DNA from: Pseudoips prasinana
Lineage: Eukaryota; Arthropoda; Insecta; Lepidoptera; Nolidae
Length of the DNA stretch: 64,000 nt
NCBI GenBank assembly: GCA_951640165.1
Contig: OX621237.1
Span: forward strand, 806,001 to 870,000
Reading direction: 5' to 3'
Below, piece after piece: positions 32,742 through 42,679 of this stretch; the stretch's first letter is position 1, and each line of letters opens with the position of its first letter. The notes under the pieces were generated by a model that saw only the letters and a program-made list of their open reading frames with translations, did no database searches and was not told the DNA's origin. Both the position numbers and the translations under genes were made by a program.

Positions 32742-33326
32742 ATAAGTCCACTGCTGGACAAGCCTCCCTCAAGAATCGTCTTGGGGGGGATATGCCATAA
32801 TCGCCACGCTTGGCAGGCGGGTTGGCGATCGCAGTGAGATGGTCATAGTAATCAGAAGGAAGCTGCTGCCCATCCTCTGGTAGATATTCCCTCGGGTCGA
32901 CTTCTACGCCCCCCACAGGATGAGATGGGGTGATAATATTCTGATTCAGATATTTGTCGCCGTCACCACACAGCATTGTTGTACATTTCGTTCAAATTGC
33001 TGGTTCCGCAATACAAATCACAGTATTAATACGGGAAGCTAAAACTGTGTACCTCTTTATTACAAAAATTTTGCGAACGCAGGAGTATGAGATTTGGAAC
33101 AGTTAAAGTTCATATGCTGAAGGAGTGCACCAAGCTAATATTTTTATACAATATGCATTAGAGGTTAAAAACACACGCTGCCATACTGAGATAAACTGAG
33201 AAGAAATGACAAACGGAGAACAGTATAATGTCATATGTCTTTAATATCTATAGTATTTGACAATAGAACTTTAATGATCGAATTTCTAAAAAGTGCGATC
33301 TTAACTATTAAAAAATGTGATAGAAA
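32733..33326 (-). repeat. Family-D block plus flanking homology
   Basis: 32733-32980 is almost identical to 51149-51405 (AAGCCTCCCTCAAGAATCGT, GATCGCAGTGAGATGGTCAT, GGGTCGACTTCTACGCCCCC). Similarity continues more weakly through 33066-33128 (TTGGAACAGTTAAAGTTCA) and 33240-33303 (TTTGACAATAGAACTTTAAT), matching 51602-51890. So a unit of about 600-750 bp is present twice. The DNA transposon starts just after it. Confidence 0.8.
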
Positions 33327-33330
33327 TCGA

Positions 33331-33354
33331 TGGTCCCTATTAACAATGTCGGTT
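33331..33354 (+). repeat. Left terminal inverted repeat
   Basis: 24 bp, perfect match to the reverse complement of 37384-37407. It includes the motif TGTCGG at 33347-33352. Confidence 0.92.
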
Positions 33355-33499
33355 ATCCATTTTTGCCAAAATTGACTTTTTTACATAAACAGATTCACAA
33401 TAAAAAGTTCCATGCAACGCTATTTTTTTATTTTTTTTATACATGTAATTGAGGTAGTTTCTAAGTTAATATTGTCGGTAATAATATCCAAGTCCGTGC

Positions 33500-33625
33500 A
33501 ACAGTGTCAGTAGTGGCGGAACCTGCACTGTCCGCGGGGCGGAGGGAGCGCGCGCGCGTGCGGTTCTGCCAGTACGTTCTTTGTTACGGGGGGATACGCA
33601 CGCGCGGCCGCCCAACCGAAATTAC
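33500..33625 (+). promoter_or_regulatory. GC-rich patch inside transposon, candidate promoter
   Basis: The patch is CpG-rich (GGAGGGAGCGCGCGCGCGTG, CGCACGCGCGGCCGCCC) in an otherwise AT-rich element, upstream of the transposase gene. It could be its promoter or 5' UTR. No TATA box is evident. Confidence 0.35.
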
Positions 33626-33794
33626 GATAAATAGGTCATTGTTCGTGAATGTAATTACAATCCCATCATGTCGTATCGCTCTAAACGGATTTAAGATTTA
33701 CTGAAATTTAACAGACAAGATCCCATTAATGAGCACATTGTCATAAATAAGGAGACGAGTGACTGTGAAGATAATCCCACACATACAGAACCTG

Positions 33795-34346
33795 GTAAGC
33801 ACTTTTTATGATACTAATTGTAGAGAATGAGTATGTAAATTAAACAATAATTTATAGTTACTACTTTCCAAAAAAGTCACAGTCGTATTTTGGAGAAAAT
33901 AGAAATATTACCTTCAATAAAGTAGGTTCAGGTAGATCCAACAGTATTCAATGGACTTCCAACAGTGAATTTTGACGAATATGTCACTACTGACATTATT
34001 CAGTGGATTTGCAGACGATCATTTTGAAGGACCTGACACTACTAACATTGTTACTTGTAACAAAAAAAAATGTATTTTGTCGGAAGTATCACATCCAACA
34101 TTATTGCATGTAACGTATGTTATTAAGACTGTCGGATGTGTCACATTCTTCATTAACAAGTGCATAATGTAGAAAATTGTTTGTCGGAAGTATGATCTGA
34201 CTGAAAAAAAATCTTGTATCAGCTGTGGGTGGAAGTAAAATAGCATACCATCTTAATCAAGTTTAATTTTACAATACAATTTTAGCTGTAGTTGCTTATT
34301 AAGTCACAAAATTCTCTAATTCTAAAAAATGTATCAATCTTTCCAG
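33795..34346 (+). other. Candidate phase-1 intron of the transposase gene
   Basis: Donor CCTG/GTAAGC at 33794/33795; acceptor CAATCTTTCCAG/AT at 34346/34347. Joining them keeps the frame: ...THTEP plus DRESSPIP. An upstream frame is open from about 33692 to 33794 but has no ATG, so a further 5' exon would be needed. Confidence 0.4.
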
Positions 34347-34387
34347 ATAGAGAATCTTCACCAATACCAGCGCAGTGCGATGAAGAA

Positions 34388-36484
34388 ATGTCACAGTGTA
34401 TGCAAGATTTAATGGAGGATGTATTCAACGACATGACGGTTTCAAGGAGGAAAACCCCTGAAGATGCGGAGGTTAGAATAGTAGAAACAGAAACTATGCC
34501 CATTGACAATGTTACGCCAGTACCGTCACCAGGGTCAATTCACGAAGAGTCATGTCAAAATGAATTCTGTTCCATATGCGTCGAAACCTATGCCATTAGA
34601 CCGGATGAAATTTACTTAAATCTACCAACACCGTCAACTATAACAGTTGCATCTGTTAATGTAACACCGACTACGCAAAAACAATCCAGAAAGAAGACTT
34701 ATAAGACAGATATAGGAAAGAAAAGACTTTCACACAAAGAGCGATGGTGTGTAGTTCAAAGAAAGAAAATGAAGAACGAAGGAAAAGCATATACAAATAA
34801 AGAAGGGAAACAAATAGCAGAAAAAGTGTTAGGGCAGCCATGTGGAAAGAAATGTCGCTACAAATGTACTGAAAACTACGATTTAAAGCAAAGAGAGGCT
34901 ATTTTTTCCAAGTTTTGGAAACTGGGCGATCATAATAAGCAATGGGAGTTTGTTATAAAATACACAAAAAAAATAAACAAAGGCCGTAACACTACTGAAA
35001 TAATTAAACACAAACGTGAGTATACTTATGTCTACTATCTCCCAACTACAACAGAAAGTGAACCAAAAAGAGTATGTAAACAGATGTTTTTAAGTACAAT
35101 ATCAAGTGGTGAGCGAATAATAACAACGGCTTGGAAGAAATATGACGGAGTAACAACTGTTAAAGAAGACAAAAGAGGAAAATATGAACATAAACATAGA
35201 GTAATTGATGAAATAATGGTACAAAGTGTAAAAGACCATGTCAATTGCCTAGATCGAGTGGAATCTCACTATGCACGTAAAGATACCGCAAAACTATACT
35301 TGAATAATATAAAAAGCACCTCACAGATGTACAAACTATATGTTGAATGGCATAATTCCAATCTGTACAGTAACCAAGCCAACAAACGGCAATACCGTGA
35401 TATCGTAAATGCCAATTTTAACTTAGCATTTTACAAGCCCAAAAAAGACTTATGTGAAGTTTGCCACATCTTTGCGAACAATCGATTCCCCACAGAACAA
35501 GAAAAACAGAGTTTTCTGGAACATCAAGAGCGAAAGAAGCAAGCTAGATCACTTAAACAATCAGATAAAGTAGAAGCCAGTAATAATTCTGAAATAGTCG
35601 TAGCTACATTCGATTTCCAAAAAGTTTTGCAGAGTCCGCACGGTGCGGTAAGTATATTTTATTATAAAAGGAAACTGAACACTTTTAACTTTACACTGTT
35701 TGAGCTTGGAAATAAAACTGCTACTTGTTATATATGGCATGAGTGCATTGGCAAAAGAGGGGCTAATGAAGTTTCAAGTTGCTTGTACAATTTTATTAAA
35801 ACGCATGCCGAAAAAGGGGTGAAGGAATTTAGATTTTGGTCAGACAATTGTGCTGGCCAAAACCGCAACCGGATTGTCTTTGCTTCATATTTGCTTGCTG
35901 CTAAGGAGCTTGGGGTAACGACAACACATAGATTTATGGAGAAGGGACACACCCAAAATGAAGGGGATAGTGTTCACGCGCTTATAGAAAGGGAGAGTGA
36001 GCGGAGGATGATTTACGTTCCTGATGAATGGTACTGTTTGATACGTTGGGCGAAAACCGAAGGTACACCGTACAATGTAATAGAAATGACCTCAAGGGAC
36101 TTTTACAATTTTAAAGATTTGTTGGCGAACAAAAACTGGATAAAAGATGTAACAAATAATAAAATGAAGTGGACACAAATAAGGGAAATCAAAGTTACGG
36201 CCAATGTTTTTGATCAGTTAGAATACAAATACGACTTCGATGATGAACCAAAGACTATAGTGGTTCTTAGAGCCACCAAAAGAAATAACCAGCGCCAGCA
36301 TGACTTTGAAATATCCCCAGCTTATGATGGCCCCGTTCATATTCCACTTGGAAAGTACAAGGATCTAAATGATATGTGTAGATCTGGTGTTATTCCGGAA
36401 AAATATTGTAATTTCTATAGAGACTTGCCACATGTGCCCAGCAATACAGCTGAACGGGAAAGTGAGTCTGAAGACTGGGAATGA
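34388..36484 (+). CDS. Transposase-like protein with RNase H-type acidic motifs
   Basis: The frame is open from 34292 without a stop; the first in-frame ATG is 34388 (698 codons), and splicing may add residues upstream. Numbering from 34292: a basic region near 130-170; a Cys cluster QPCGKKCRYKC (184-192); KRVCKQMFLSTISS, a conserved block of this family; DLCEVCH (388-392), a possible zinc site; FDFQKVLQSPHG (Asp 441); FWSDNCAGQNRN (Asp 518); FMEKGHTQNEGDSVH (Asp 559), then IERE (Glu 566). D441/D518/D559 (or E566) is a plausible DDD/E triad. I recall the same SDNC-GQN pattern in widespread uncharacterised insect and cnidarian proteins, probably Pfam DUF7869. It would bind the TIRs and cut and rejoin DNA in the nucleus. 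The acidic C-terminus ends in ERESESEDWE. Confidence 0.85.
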   Translation: MSQCMQDLMEDVFNDMTVSRRKTPEDAEVRIVETETMPIDNVTPVPSPGSIHEESCQNEFCSICVETYAIRPDEIYLNLPTPSTITVASVNVTPTTQKQSRKKTYKTDIGKKRLSHKERWCVVQRKKMKNEGKAYTNKEGKQIAEKVLGQPCGKKCRYKCTENYDLKQREAIFSKFWKLGDHNKQWEFVIKYTKKINKGRNTTEIIKHKREYTYVYYLPTTTESEPKRVCKQMFLSTISSGERIITTAWKKYDGVTTVKEDKRGKYEHKHRVIDEIMVQSVKDHVNCLDRVESHYARKDTAKLYLNNIKSTSQMYKLYVEWHNSNLYSNQANKRQYRDIVNANFNLAFYKPKKDLCEVCHIFANNRFPTEQEKQSFLEHQERKKQARSLKQSDKVEASNNSEIVVATFDFQKVLQSPHGAVSIFYYKRKLNTFNFTLFELGNKTATCYIWHECIGKRGANEVSSCLYNFIKTHAEKGVKEFRFWSDNCAGQNRNRIVFASYLLAAKELGVTTTHRFMEKGHTQNEGDSVHALIERESERRMIYVPDEWYCLIRWAKTEGTPYNVIEMTSRDFYNFKDLLANKNWIKDVTNNKMKWTQIREIKVTANVFDQLEYKYDFDDEPKTIVVLRATKRNNQRQHDFEISPAYDGPVHIPLGKYKDLNDMCRSGVIPEKYCNFYRDLPHVPSNTAERESESEDWE

Positions 36485-36555
36485 TCGAGAGAGAGATTTA
36501 TTTTTAGACACGTTTATTTTTACATTGTTACAGTTTAATATTTCTACTGTAGTTT

Positions 36556-36561
36556 AATAAA
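36556..36561 (+). terminator. Poly(A) signal of the transposase gene
   Basis: AATAAA 72 nt after the stop codon. Confidence 0.6.
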
Positions 36562-37383
36562 TATGTTAAGTAATTATAATTATACCGTGGGATTAGACTA
36601 ACTTTTAAAGTACAAAACTAAGACTGTAGGTGCAAAATGTTACAAATCCTTGGGGGTAGTCAGGTGAGTGTAACTCACCGATTTCCAAAGGTGTTTTGAC
36701 TGTTTTACTTTTATTATATTTAGATTAGTCAATATTACTTTATTTGTATTGTTTGATTTTCTATCCCAGACATATTTCTTTGTTTTGATAAGTGATTTAT
36801 ACTTTCCACTACTTATAATCCTACTACTTTGACATATAGAGATTAATAATGACTATGATTGTTTTCTATTCTTTATAAACTATTATCAATTATGATTAAA
36901 AAGTTGAATTACTAATTGTATTAAAGTGATCTCAAAACGTGCCAAACTTATTTTGTGTTTGTATTAATGCTTAAGTATAAAATTATTAAATAAATGCCTA
37001 GTAAAGTTGATTAAAATGAAGTATATTTTTCTAATTTACCCTAATACAATACACACAATACCCACATATGACCAATATTTATTAAAATTTCCATTTAAAA
37101 AAGTTGTATACACCACTACCTACTAAAATTGCTACTAAACATCCAAATAAAACTGTTGTAAGTGTCACAACCGACAATTCATCCAGAAAATAGTACATTT
37201 AAAAATGTCAGTAGTGCATTATTTCCTAAAGTATCCATTAATTAAATTAGTTGTCTACTTCAGAAACTAGTGTACAGCATAAAACACAATCAGTCCAAAT
37301 TTGAACATCCACAGCCTCTTATTTATTTTTTTATTGTCAAAACAAACTTTAAACTGCTCTACTGAAAAGTCATATTTTTGGAG
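36562..37383. other. AT-rich right-hand part of the transposon
   Basis: No coding frame. It contains one inverted TGTCGG motif (CCGACA at 37171-37176) in addition to that in the right TIR. Confidence 0.6.
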
Positions 37384-37407
37384 AACCGACATTGTTAATA
37401 GGGACCA
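37384..37407 (-). repeat. Right terminal inverted repeat
   Basis: Exact reverse complement of 33331-33354, with CCGACA at 37386-37391. Confidence 0.92.
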
Positions 37408-37411
37408 TCGA

Positions 37412-38529
37412 AATATCCAAAAGTTCATCCTTTTTTATTTTTTATGTCAAAATGTTATTATTGATTAAAATGAATATTATTATTATAATAATCATAGGCT
37501 ATAGAATAATAAATATACAAATCAAATCGGAAAATAAACTTACGGTCCACCTGCTGGTTACCGGAGTCTATGACACTTGCAATACACATAACTCATGCGT
37601 AATCATCCTCGCCCTCCCCTCGCTTACTTTGGGCGACCTTACTCACACTCAGGTACCCAACCATAACAGTTTCAACTCTTTAACAGGCAGATTACTATGA
37701 CAAATCAAATACCAGATAATCGAATATCAATTAATCGATAACTATAAATCTAATGTCTAATTACCGGAACGTTCATAATTTTGAATGGGGTTTATTTATC
37801 CCCGCTACTCACTAACCAGGTCTGTAGTCCCAAGCTGGGGTATATCAGGAGAGGTACGGACCAAGTTTTCAGCTTGCGACAGATACCTACCCAAAATTGG
37901 TGCCAGCTCTCCTACTAAATAAAAAGTCAATCGATTATTCTTCCCGGTTGTAAATAGCAAATTTTCACCGTGCAATTCGAGGGAGCCTCATCCCATATCA
38001 AACATTTTATATCCTCTTCACCTGTGGTTTTAAATATAGTAAACCATTTCATATCATAACTATACTTTTGTCCAAACAAAATAAAACTTAACCACGTAAA
38101 ACTACTCAACATAATTTCGCTATATTTTGTGAAAAATACTAAGTATTAAGACATACGTAACAAGTTTTATCCTTGGCAAAAAGAGATCTTCGCTATCCCC
38201 CGAAAGAAATAAACAAAAATTTAGCTTCTTTATTACATCCGTATATTATGTTAACGCAAACGGTATGCAGGACACAATCCGAAGTTTTTATCATTCACGA
38301 GGGTCATGGCGCGCCTTCACGGCTAGCAATTAATACAACGACGTGACCTTGACCGGTGAAGGCAACCCTACTATTGAGCGTAGGGTTGTTACGTACATTT
38401 TTGTGCTTCTGGGTATTTTTTGCTACGACGACCAATATCAACGGAGACTAATCAAGTACAATTCAATTAAAGGTCATGGTCTATTATAGTTTTTTAGTTT
38501 AGTTGTTTGTATTCAATAACAATTTTTTA
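37412..38529. other. Non-coding stretch
   Basis: No supported gene. A small hairpin (GCAACCCTAC/GTAGGGTTGT) lies at about 38363-38391. A CpG-richer patch precedes it. Confidence 0.4.
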
Positions 38530-39609
38530 AAACTACATGATGCCCAATTTGGATTTCGAGCTGGTTTATCCACCGAGAGCGCGATTTTAAGCCTGAAACA
38601 CGTCGTCAAGTACTACACTGAGAGAAACACACCGGTATACGCGTGCTTTCTAGATTTATCAAAAGCATTTGACCTTGTCTCGTATGACTTACTGTGGGAG
38701 AAGCTGGAGGGCACGAGTGTACCGGAGGAATGTGTATCACTTCTGAAATACTGGTATTCACACCAAAAAAATCAGGTTAGATGGGCCGGTAGCATGTCAG
38801 ACGAATACAGGCTTGAATGTGGTGTAAGGCAGGGGGGACTTAGCTCTCCGTCGTTGTTTGACCTCTACATAAACCAACTTATTGAGAGGCTCAGTAGCAA
38901 TCGTGTAGGGTGCCATATAGATGGAGTGTGCCTGAATAATATCAGCTATGCTGATGATATGGTTACTATAGCACCCGGGATCAATGGCTTAAGAAACTTG
39001 GTATCGATCTGCGAGGAATATGCTAGGACACATGGCTTAAGATATAACTCCAAAAAAAGTGAACTTGTTGTTTTTAGGGCACCCAAATATCAGCTGACCC
39101 ATGTCCCACCAGTGCTACTTGACGGGATCGCCCTCAAACGGGTCGACAAGTTGAAATACTTGGGTCATGTGTTAACAAGTGACCTTAAGGATGACGAGGA
39201 CATGGAGAGGGAGCGGAGGGCTCTGGCGGTTAGGGGAAATATGCTTGCTCGCAGGTTCGCACGATGCTCAACAGACGTTAAAGTAACGCTCTTTAAATCA
39301 TATTGTCAGTCACTCTACACAAGCGGCCTGTGGGTGAGGTATTGTCAGCGTACCTGTAGAGCCCTGCGTACCCAGTACAACAATGTTTTTAGAATGTTGT
39401 TGGGATTGCCATGGCGCTGCAGCGCTTCTGGTATGTTCGCTGAGGCACGGGTTGATGGGTTCGCAGCTGTAAGGCGTAAAAAAGTTATCTCTATGCTGCA
39501 GCGCCTAAGAAACAGCACCAACAGCATTCTAAAAATGATAGCGGCCCGATTTGACTGTCCCTTTCAGAGACACTGGGTAGGTATGGCACTGGGTCGGATT
39601 TCCTTATAA
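38503..39609 (+). CDS. Reverse transcriptase fragment, open frame
   Basis: 368 codons, open. The nominal start is a TTG and not a true start. Homology begins around QFGFRAGLSTESAILSLKH. RT motifs: CFLDLSKAFDLVSYD (Asp 51), CGVRQGGLSSPSLFDLYIN and ISYADDMVTIAP (Asp 151-152). After the RT come LKYLGHVLTSDLKDDEDMER and RRALAVRGNMLARRFARC. Then comes YNNVFRMLLGLPWRCSASG, a block I associate with Rex1-type LINEs common in Lepidoptera. The protein appears to end naturally (HWVGMALGRISL). The N-terminal endonuclease and first RT motifs are missing. Confidence 0.88.
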   Translation: MFVFNNNFLKLHDAQFGFRAGLSTESAILSLKHVVKYYTERNTPVYACFLDLSKAFDLVSYDLLWEKLEGTSVPEECVSLLKYWYSHQKNQVRWAGSMSDEYRLECGVRQGGLSSPSLFDLYINQLIERLSSNRVGCHIDGVCLNNISYADDMVTIAPGINGLRNLVSICEEYARTHGLRYNSKKSELVVFRAPKYQLTHVPPVLLDGIALKRVDKLKYLGHVLTSDLKDDEDMERERRALAVRGNMLARRFARCSTDVKVTLFKSYCQSLYTSGLWVRYCQRTCRALRTQYNNVFRMLLGLPWRCSASGMFAEARVDGFAAVRRKKVISMLQRLRNSTNSILKMIAARFDCPFQRHWVGMALGRISL

Positions 39610-39940
39610 TTATAATATTGATAACAAAGATTTTAGATTAAATTATGTATTTCTATAGTTTTAATTTGTTTTAAGTTAAATTGTAAATCTGTGAATTTTA
39701 ATTTATTATGTTTTTATTTGATTTTATTATGTGTTTGTTTGATTTTTATATGAATTTGATTGCATTGTCATTTCACGCTATTTTTATATTATTTATTTAT
39801 TTATTTTTACTACAATTATTAAAAAATTAAAGTCAGATAATATTGTAATTATATAGGATACATTTATAAACAATGTTAAATTGATGTAAAACTATGGACT
39901 TTTAAGTCTGAAATAAAGATTATTATTATTATTATTATTT
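38530..39940 (+). mobile_element. 5'-truncated LINE, Rex1-like (tentative)
   Basis: An RT fragment is followed by an AT-rich 3' UTR, a short hairpin (GGACTT-TT-AAGTCT near 39896), AATAAAG and an (ATT)n tail at 39919-39940. The element is cut within the RT domain near 38530. Confidence 0.82.
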
Positions 39941-40053
39941 ACATTGTGTCTGATTTTTCTATAACTAAATGTACATTATTGTGGGATAAATACATTAAAT
40001 TATCTATGGAATACATTACAATAAATAATAATAAAAAAGAAAAAAAATGACAA

Positions 40054-40443
40054 TTATAAAGTTGATGTTTCTATGTTCAATACAAATTCGTCAACAGAGT
40101 AGAAACACTTTTTTAACAAGAACTGTTTGAGCTTTTTCTGAAAACTACTTGTATAGACAAGGCTCTTGATATTTAATGGCAGTTTATTAAATAGTTTAAC
40201 TGCATTGTAGTAGGCATTATGCTTAGCAACGTTCAGATGAGGACGCATATGGGGCTTTGTCTGTAGATCTTTTCTTCTTGTCCGCTCTCTAATATGCCTT
40301 TCTTCTTCAGACTCATATTCATGGATATTTTTGTGCCAGTGAGCAAGCAATACCAAAATGTACAAACTAGGAACCGTTAGTATATTTAAATCGATAAAGT
40401 GTGGTCTGCACGAGTCTTGCTGTTGTATCCTAACCATGGCTCT
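40054..40443 (-). pseudogene. LINE RT C-terminal domain (family J)
   Basis: The minus-strand frame of 127 codons is open. It includes QQQDSCRPHFIDLNILTVPS, LYILVLLAHW, NAVKLFNKLPLNIKSL and FLLKKCFYSVDEF. It aligns with 25468-26018 (SCREYFVKLKILTVPSLYIF, FNKLPAFLKE, FLLEKCFYAV). Only the segment after the RT domain is left. The ATG at 40437 is internal to the parent protein. Confidence 0.78.
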
Positions 40444-40580
40444 ATGGTGTGTCTAGTGTGTGCACTCTCTAACCAGACTCACTCACATAATCAGGCTCAG
40501 GACCGACAGTGACAGACAGTACGTGCACGGGTGTGTAGCTTAGCCAACTTCCAGACTCCGGGCTTATACTCAATGTTTTT
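40444..40580 (-). repeat. SINE family B, partial
   Basis: CAGGCTCAGGACCGACAG and CCAACTTCCAGACTCCGGGC match 43387-43455. Confidence 0.55.
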
Positions 40581-41018
40581 TGTGGAAGAAATGCATAGAG
40601 TGTCTCAAAGAATTGTTTAGAACGAGAATCTAATGGAATAGAGTTTCTAGATGTTACCTAAGTGTAGTTTTGTACAGTTAATTGGCTATAATATTACTAA
40701 CTATAATATTTAATCTAATGGTAGCAGTAGTAAAGAAAGCATTCTTTTTGAAGTCAAACATCTTTACGAATGCGTGACTTGGGTAGTAAGCTGCTAAATG
40801 CGTGACGAGAGCGTTACGAAAAGTGTGATCGGGCGAGGCGAACGGATGTTGAGAGGAAGATATAAGTTAGTGAAGAAAGAAAGAGAGACAGTTACGTTTG
40901 GTATATTACTGTAGAGGTAAGAAAAGAGGTACGAGCATTAGTTGTCTTTATCTCATAACCAGTTACGTTCCGTATAACTGTAACTTCAGACATATGGCCA
41001 AGAGCATACTCGATTAAT
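40581..41018. other. Non-coding stretch
   Basis: No supported feature. Sequence near 40795-40930 (CGTGACGAGAGCGTTACGAA, AAGAGAGACAGTTACGTTTG) looks like the reverse complement of 19945-20115 and may be a shared repeat. Confidence 0.4.
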
Positions 41019-41019
41019 A

Positions 41020-41060
41020 TTAAAACCTCAACGGTTAGGGTTGGCCGTTGAGGTTTTAAT
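41020..41060. repeat. Hairpin, 15-bp arms
   Basis: ATTAAAACCTCAACGG (about 41020-41035) pairs with CCGTTGAGGTTTTAAT (41045-41060). Confidence 0.8.
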
Positions 41061-41069
41061 AGTAAGAGA

Positions 41070-41210
41070 AGTGCAAGTTAAACATTTGGAAAGATTAATT
41101 CCCGCATATTTTCATTCACTTTCTATAATATTCTGAGTCACCTACTCAGAATATTATAGAAAGCGAATGAAAATACGCGGGAATTAATCTTACCAAATGT
41201 TTGGCACTAC
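41070..41210. repeat. Large palindrome, about 56-bp inner arms
   Basis: Inner arms 41083-41138 and 41146-41200 pair with few mismatches (ACATTTGGAAAGATTAATTC ... TATAATATTCTGAGT and complement). Outer AGTGC/GCACT ends extend it. MITE-like. Confidence 0.85.
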
Positions 41211-41490
41211 TTGGCCTACTTAGGTTAAAATACTTTTTGTGATGGTGTACAAAGCACATAATGAAACTTTATATAAGCCGATCTGCTTAGTAGCTAAGCG
41301 GAACAATCTATATTTGCAAGTTCGAGTTATGTTAACTTAACATTAAATAACAAATATTTTGATGTCCAAATTTTTTTTAAATTTCCTGCTTTTAGGTATC
41401 TGTGTGAGACAGGTTTAAGTACAACTGCAAAATATATTAGTAATATGTTTCAGTAGTTTAGGACTGCAAAATACAATGAAACTTAAACTT

Positions 41491-41554
41491 AAACTTAATT
41501 TTTCCGGTACTTTCTTTTATCTTTATAAAAGAAAGTACCGGAAAAATTAAGTTT
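41491..41554. repeat. Perfect 30-bp-arm hairpin
   Basis: 41491-41520 and 41525-41554 are exact complements (core TTTTTCCGGTACTTTC) around a 4-nt loop CTTT. Confidence 0.9.
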
Positions 41555-42679
41555 TTTTAGGGAAATCTTCTGTGTTCATAAGCACGTCACAGTTTTCCTA
41601 TGAAACCAATCGGTGAATAATTGAGGAAAGTGTACTTACCGGAATAAAATTAATCTTTGACATCATAGCGGAAGTTTTCCTGTGTTTTGGCATTGATGTT
41701 ACACGGCACCTTAAGAATACTAACTCTAGGATACCCTGTATAGGTATCCTATATTATAATTTACGTAATAGATAGAGTAAACCTCGCCAATCCAGCATAT
41801 AGCTGGTAAACAAATACTCAAGCACTTAAAATAATGACATACATTAGGTTATCGATAGCACTACTGAGGTTGTTGGCTCATTACGTGATTAAATATTGAG
41901 CCACAGATACCGATACGCGCCGTGAGCTGGCTAATGGATTAGAAAGCGGCCCAATGGAGCCAAGCCACTACAAACAAAGTAGTTCGTCAGAGGAGAAATT
42001 TGAAGCACGCTATGAGGAATTGTACAATTGTGATATTTTTAATAAATAAAATAAAATAAATATTTCAATAACATTGTTTGCTCATATACCTTGTTAATTT
42101 TAATGCATGTCGTGGCAACTGGTGATTGAAACAGCACTATTGCTTGAGCCACTTATAACATTATATGATCCTTTCCAAAGTGTATGTTTTGTAAGTTGTC
42201 CTATTAAAAGAAGATTCCAATTTGTTGTGACTTATGAATGAGAGATATCGTATGTCCTAGACATTATAAAATTATAATCTTCGTGGCACATTATGTGATA
42301 AATGGTCACGGTGCGTACCAGCGCCTGCTGTTAATGAATTAGAAAACAGACCTCAGGAACTCACTAATAAAGGTAAGATTTTCAGCGTCGCATCCAGTTC
42401 AAACTCTCAAGATTTCTTCATGTGTATTTGAATAAACTACTTATCTACCACTAAATGTATCGGTCAAAAACCTTCTAATCTTTATATTTTGACCGATAAT
42501 AGATGTGGTTTATTCAGGTTATGCATAAAAAAAATTGTGTAGTAAGTTTAGATTGAGATCAAAGTTTAGCTAATCGGGCACTGCGTTCATATATATTTGA
42601 CGAAATACATGCTATTATACAATATATTATATCTTATATCTTATTTTTACAATAAATATTATTCCAACCGCGCGCATAC
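41555..42679. other. AT-rich non-coding stretch
   Basis: An 11-bp-arm inverted repeat ATCGGTCAAAA/TTTTGACCGAT lies at 42458-42498. No gene. Confidence 0.4.

Larger units (their letters stand above)
33331..37407 (+). mobile_element. Complete DNA transposon with TIRs, Sola-like (hypothesis)
   Basis: The left end TGGTCCCTATTAACAATGTC (33331-33350) continues GGTT. The right end (37384-37407) is its exact reverse complement, giving a 24-bp perfect inverted repeat. It extends to 28 bp if the flanking TCGA is counted. TCGA on both sides (33327-33330 and 37408-37411) is a candidate 4-bp target duplication. An alternative reading is CGATGG... ends with AAAT duplications. The interior has one transposase-like gene and a poly(A) signal (36556-36561). 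Total length is 4077 bp. The intact frame and matching ends suggest recent insertion. Assignment to the Sola superfamily (DDD transposases, 4-bp duplications) is an inference from those two traits. Confidence 0.85.

Noticed and set aside
32716..32976. Minus-strand frame beginning MLCGDGDKY, also at 51199-51405
   Set aside because: The frame is carried by repeat family D in several divergent copies; other copies have stops. No selection for protein is evident.
37927..38112. Minus-strand frame with the segment CLIWDEAPS, reminiscent of Helitron/PIF1 helicase
   Set aside because: A single short motif match without other helicase motifs, zinc finger or Helitron ends nearby.
38503..38511. Nominal starts at TTG or GTG for several frames (38503, 34292, 33504, 46786)
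   Set aside because: These are not eukaryotic starts. The frames are truncated elements or need upstream exons.
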